Of a DNA stretch of 6,419 bases, positions 6,390 through 6,419 are shown piece after piece. The position numbers and the translations under genes were made by a program. A model generated the notes under the pieces. It made no database searches. It was given only the letters and a program-made list of their open reading frames with translations, and had not been told where the DNA came from. This DNA comes from Planctomycetales bacterium (GTDB lineage: Bacteria > Planctomycetota > Phycisphaerae > SM23-33), in NCBI GenBank assembly GCA_030642005.1, contig DAOWOP010000152.1, positions 1-6,419 on the forward strand, written 5' to 3'. Positions within the stretch are counted from its first letter, which is position 1; every line of letters starts with the position of its first letter.

Positions 6390-6390
6390 T
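6363..6390 (+). promoter_or_regulatory. Candidate promoter overlapping the 3' end of mfd
   Basis: A perfect TATAAT (6385-6390) contains the mfd stop codon TAA, with TTGCGG (6363-6368) 16 bp upstream as a partial -35. It would start transcription near 6397, just before a GTG at 6401, serving the next gene. A TATAAT in GC-rich DNA is less likely by chance than in AT-rich DNA, but one end of the box is constrained by the stop codon. Confidence 0.35.
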
Positions 6391-6400
6391 TGCATTAATC

Positions 6401-6419
6401 GTGAAACGAATCGCGTCCA
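6401..6419 (+). CDS. Possible start of a following gene (runs off the right edge)
   Basis: A GTG at 6401 opens VKRIAS before the window ends. A basic start of this kind (Lys-Arg, then small and hydrophobic residues) could begin a signal peptide, but six codons cannot establish a gene. There is no Shine-Dalgarno at the usual distance; the purine run GGAGAAGG is 16-23 bases upstream, inside mfd. The only support is the TATAAT box just upstream. Confidence 0.2.

Noticed and set aside
1..6419. tRNA, rRNA, CRISPR array, insertion sequence or integrase
   Set aside because: No spaced direct repeats, transposase or integrase motifs, or RNA gene signatures were seen; the genes fill nearly all of the window.

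Overview
The window holds a compact, C-protein-controlled type II restriction-modification (R-M) module placed directly upstream of the housekeeping gene mfd. The organism is a bacterium with a GC-rich chromosome. mfd is strongly GC-rich (39 of 60 bases in the line starting at 4861), while the R-M genes are near 47% GC (28 of 60 in the line starting at 1681). This points to horizontal acquisition of the module. The Mfd style and the weak Shine-Dalgarno use at its start would fit a planctomycete-type bacterium, but that is a low-confidence guess.

Layout, left to right. (1) Positions 1-44, minus strand: the first 14 codons of an unidentified gene with a very good ribosome binding site. (2) Positions 45-182: AT-rich intergenic DNA with a striking imperfect inverted repeat (40-104), then a candidate C-box operator (134-159) and a -10 element (170-175) placed so that the C gene transcript would be leaderless. 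(3) Positions 183-413, plus: a 76-residue XRE/HTH controller protein. Its stop overlaps the start of (4), 410-1303, plus: an AccI-family restriction endonuclease. (5) Positions 1263-3023, minus: a gamma-class N6-adenine DNA methyltransferase, convergent with the endonuclease and overlapping it tail to tail by 41 bp. (6) Positions 3024-3143: 120 bp with a strong sigma70-like promoter and RBS for the methyltransferase on the minus strand, and a plausible promoter for mfd on the plus strand. (7) Positions 3144-6389, plus: complete mfd, the transcription-repair coupling factor. (8) Positions 6390-6419: a TATAAT box overlapping the mfd stop codon and a possible start of a next gene.

How it works together. 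The methyltransferase has its own strong, C-independent promoter, so it would be made first after entry into a new host and protect the DNA. The controller protein would accumulate slowly, bind the C-box upstream of its own gene, activate and later limit the C-R operon, and so delay the nuclease. This is the known timing logic of C-controlled type II systems, inferred here from the layout. A manual scan found no GTMKAC (the AccI site) in the whole 6.4 kb, against about six expected. That fits, but does not prove, an AccI-like specificity.

This is a recognisable system rather than a new class. The points most worth a second look are the pairing of a C protein with an AccI-type nuclease, the missing GTMKAC sites, the duplicated inverted start region at the left edge, and the 41-bp antisense overlap of the R and M genes.
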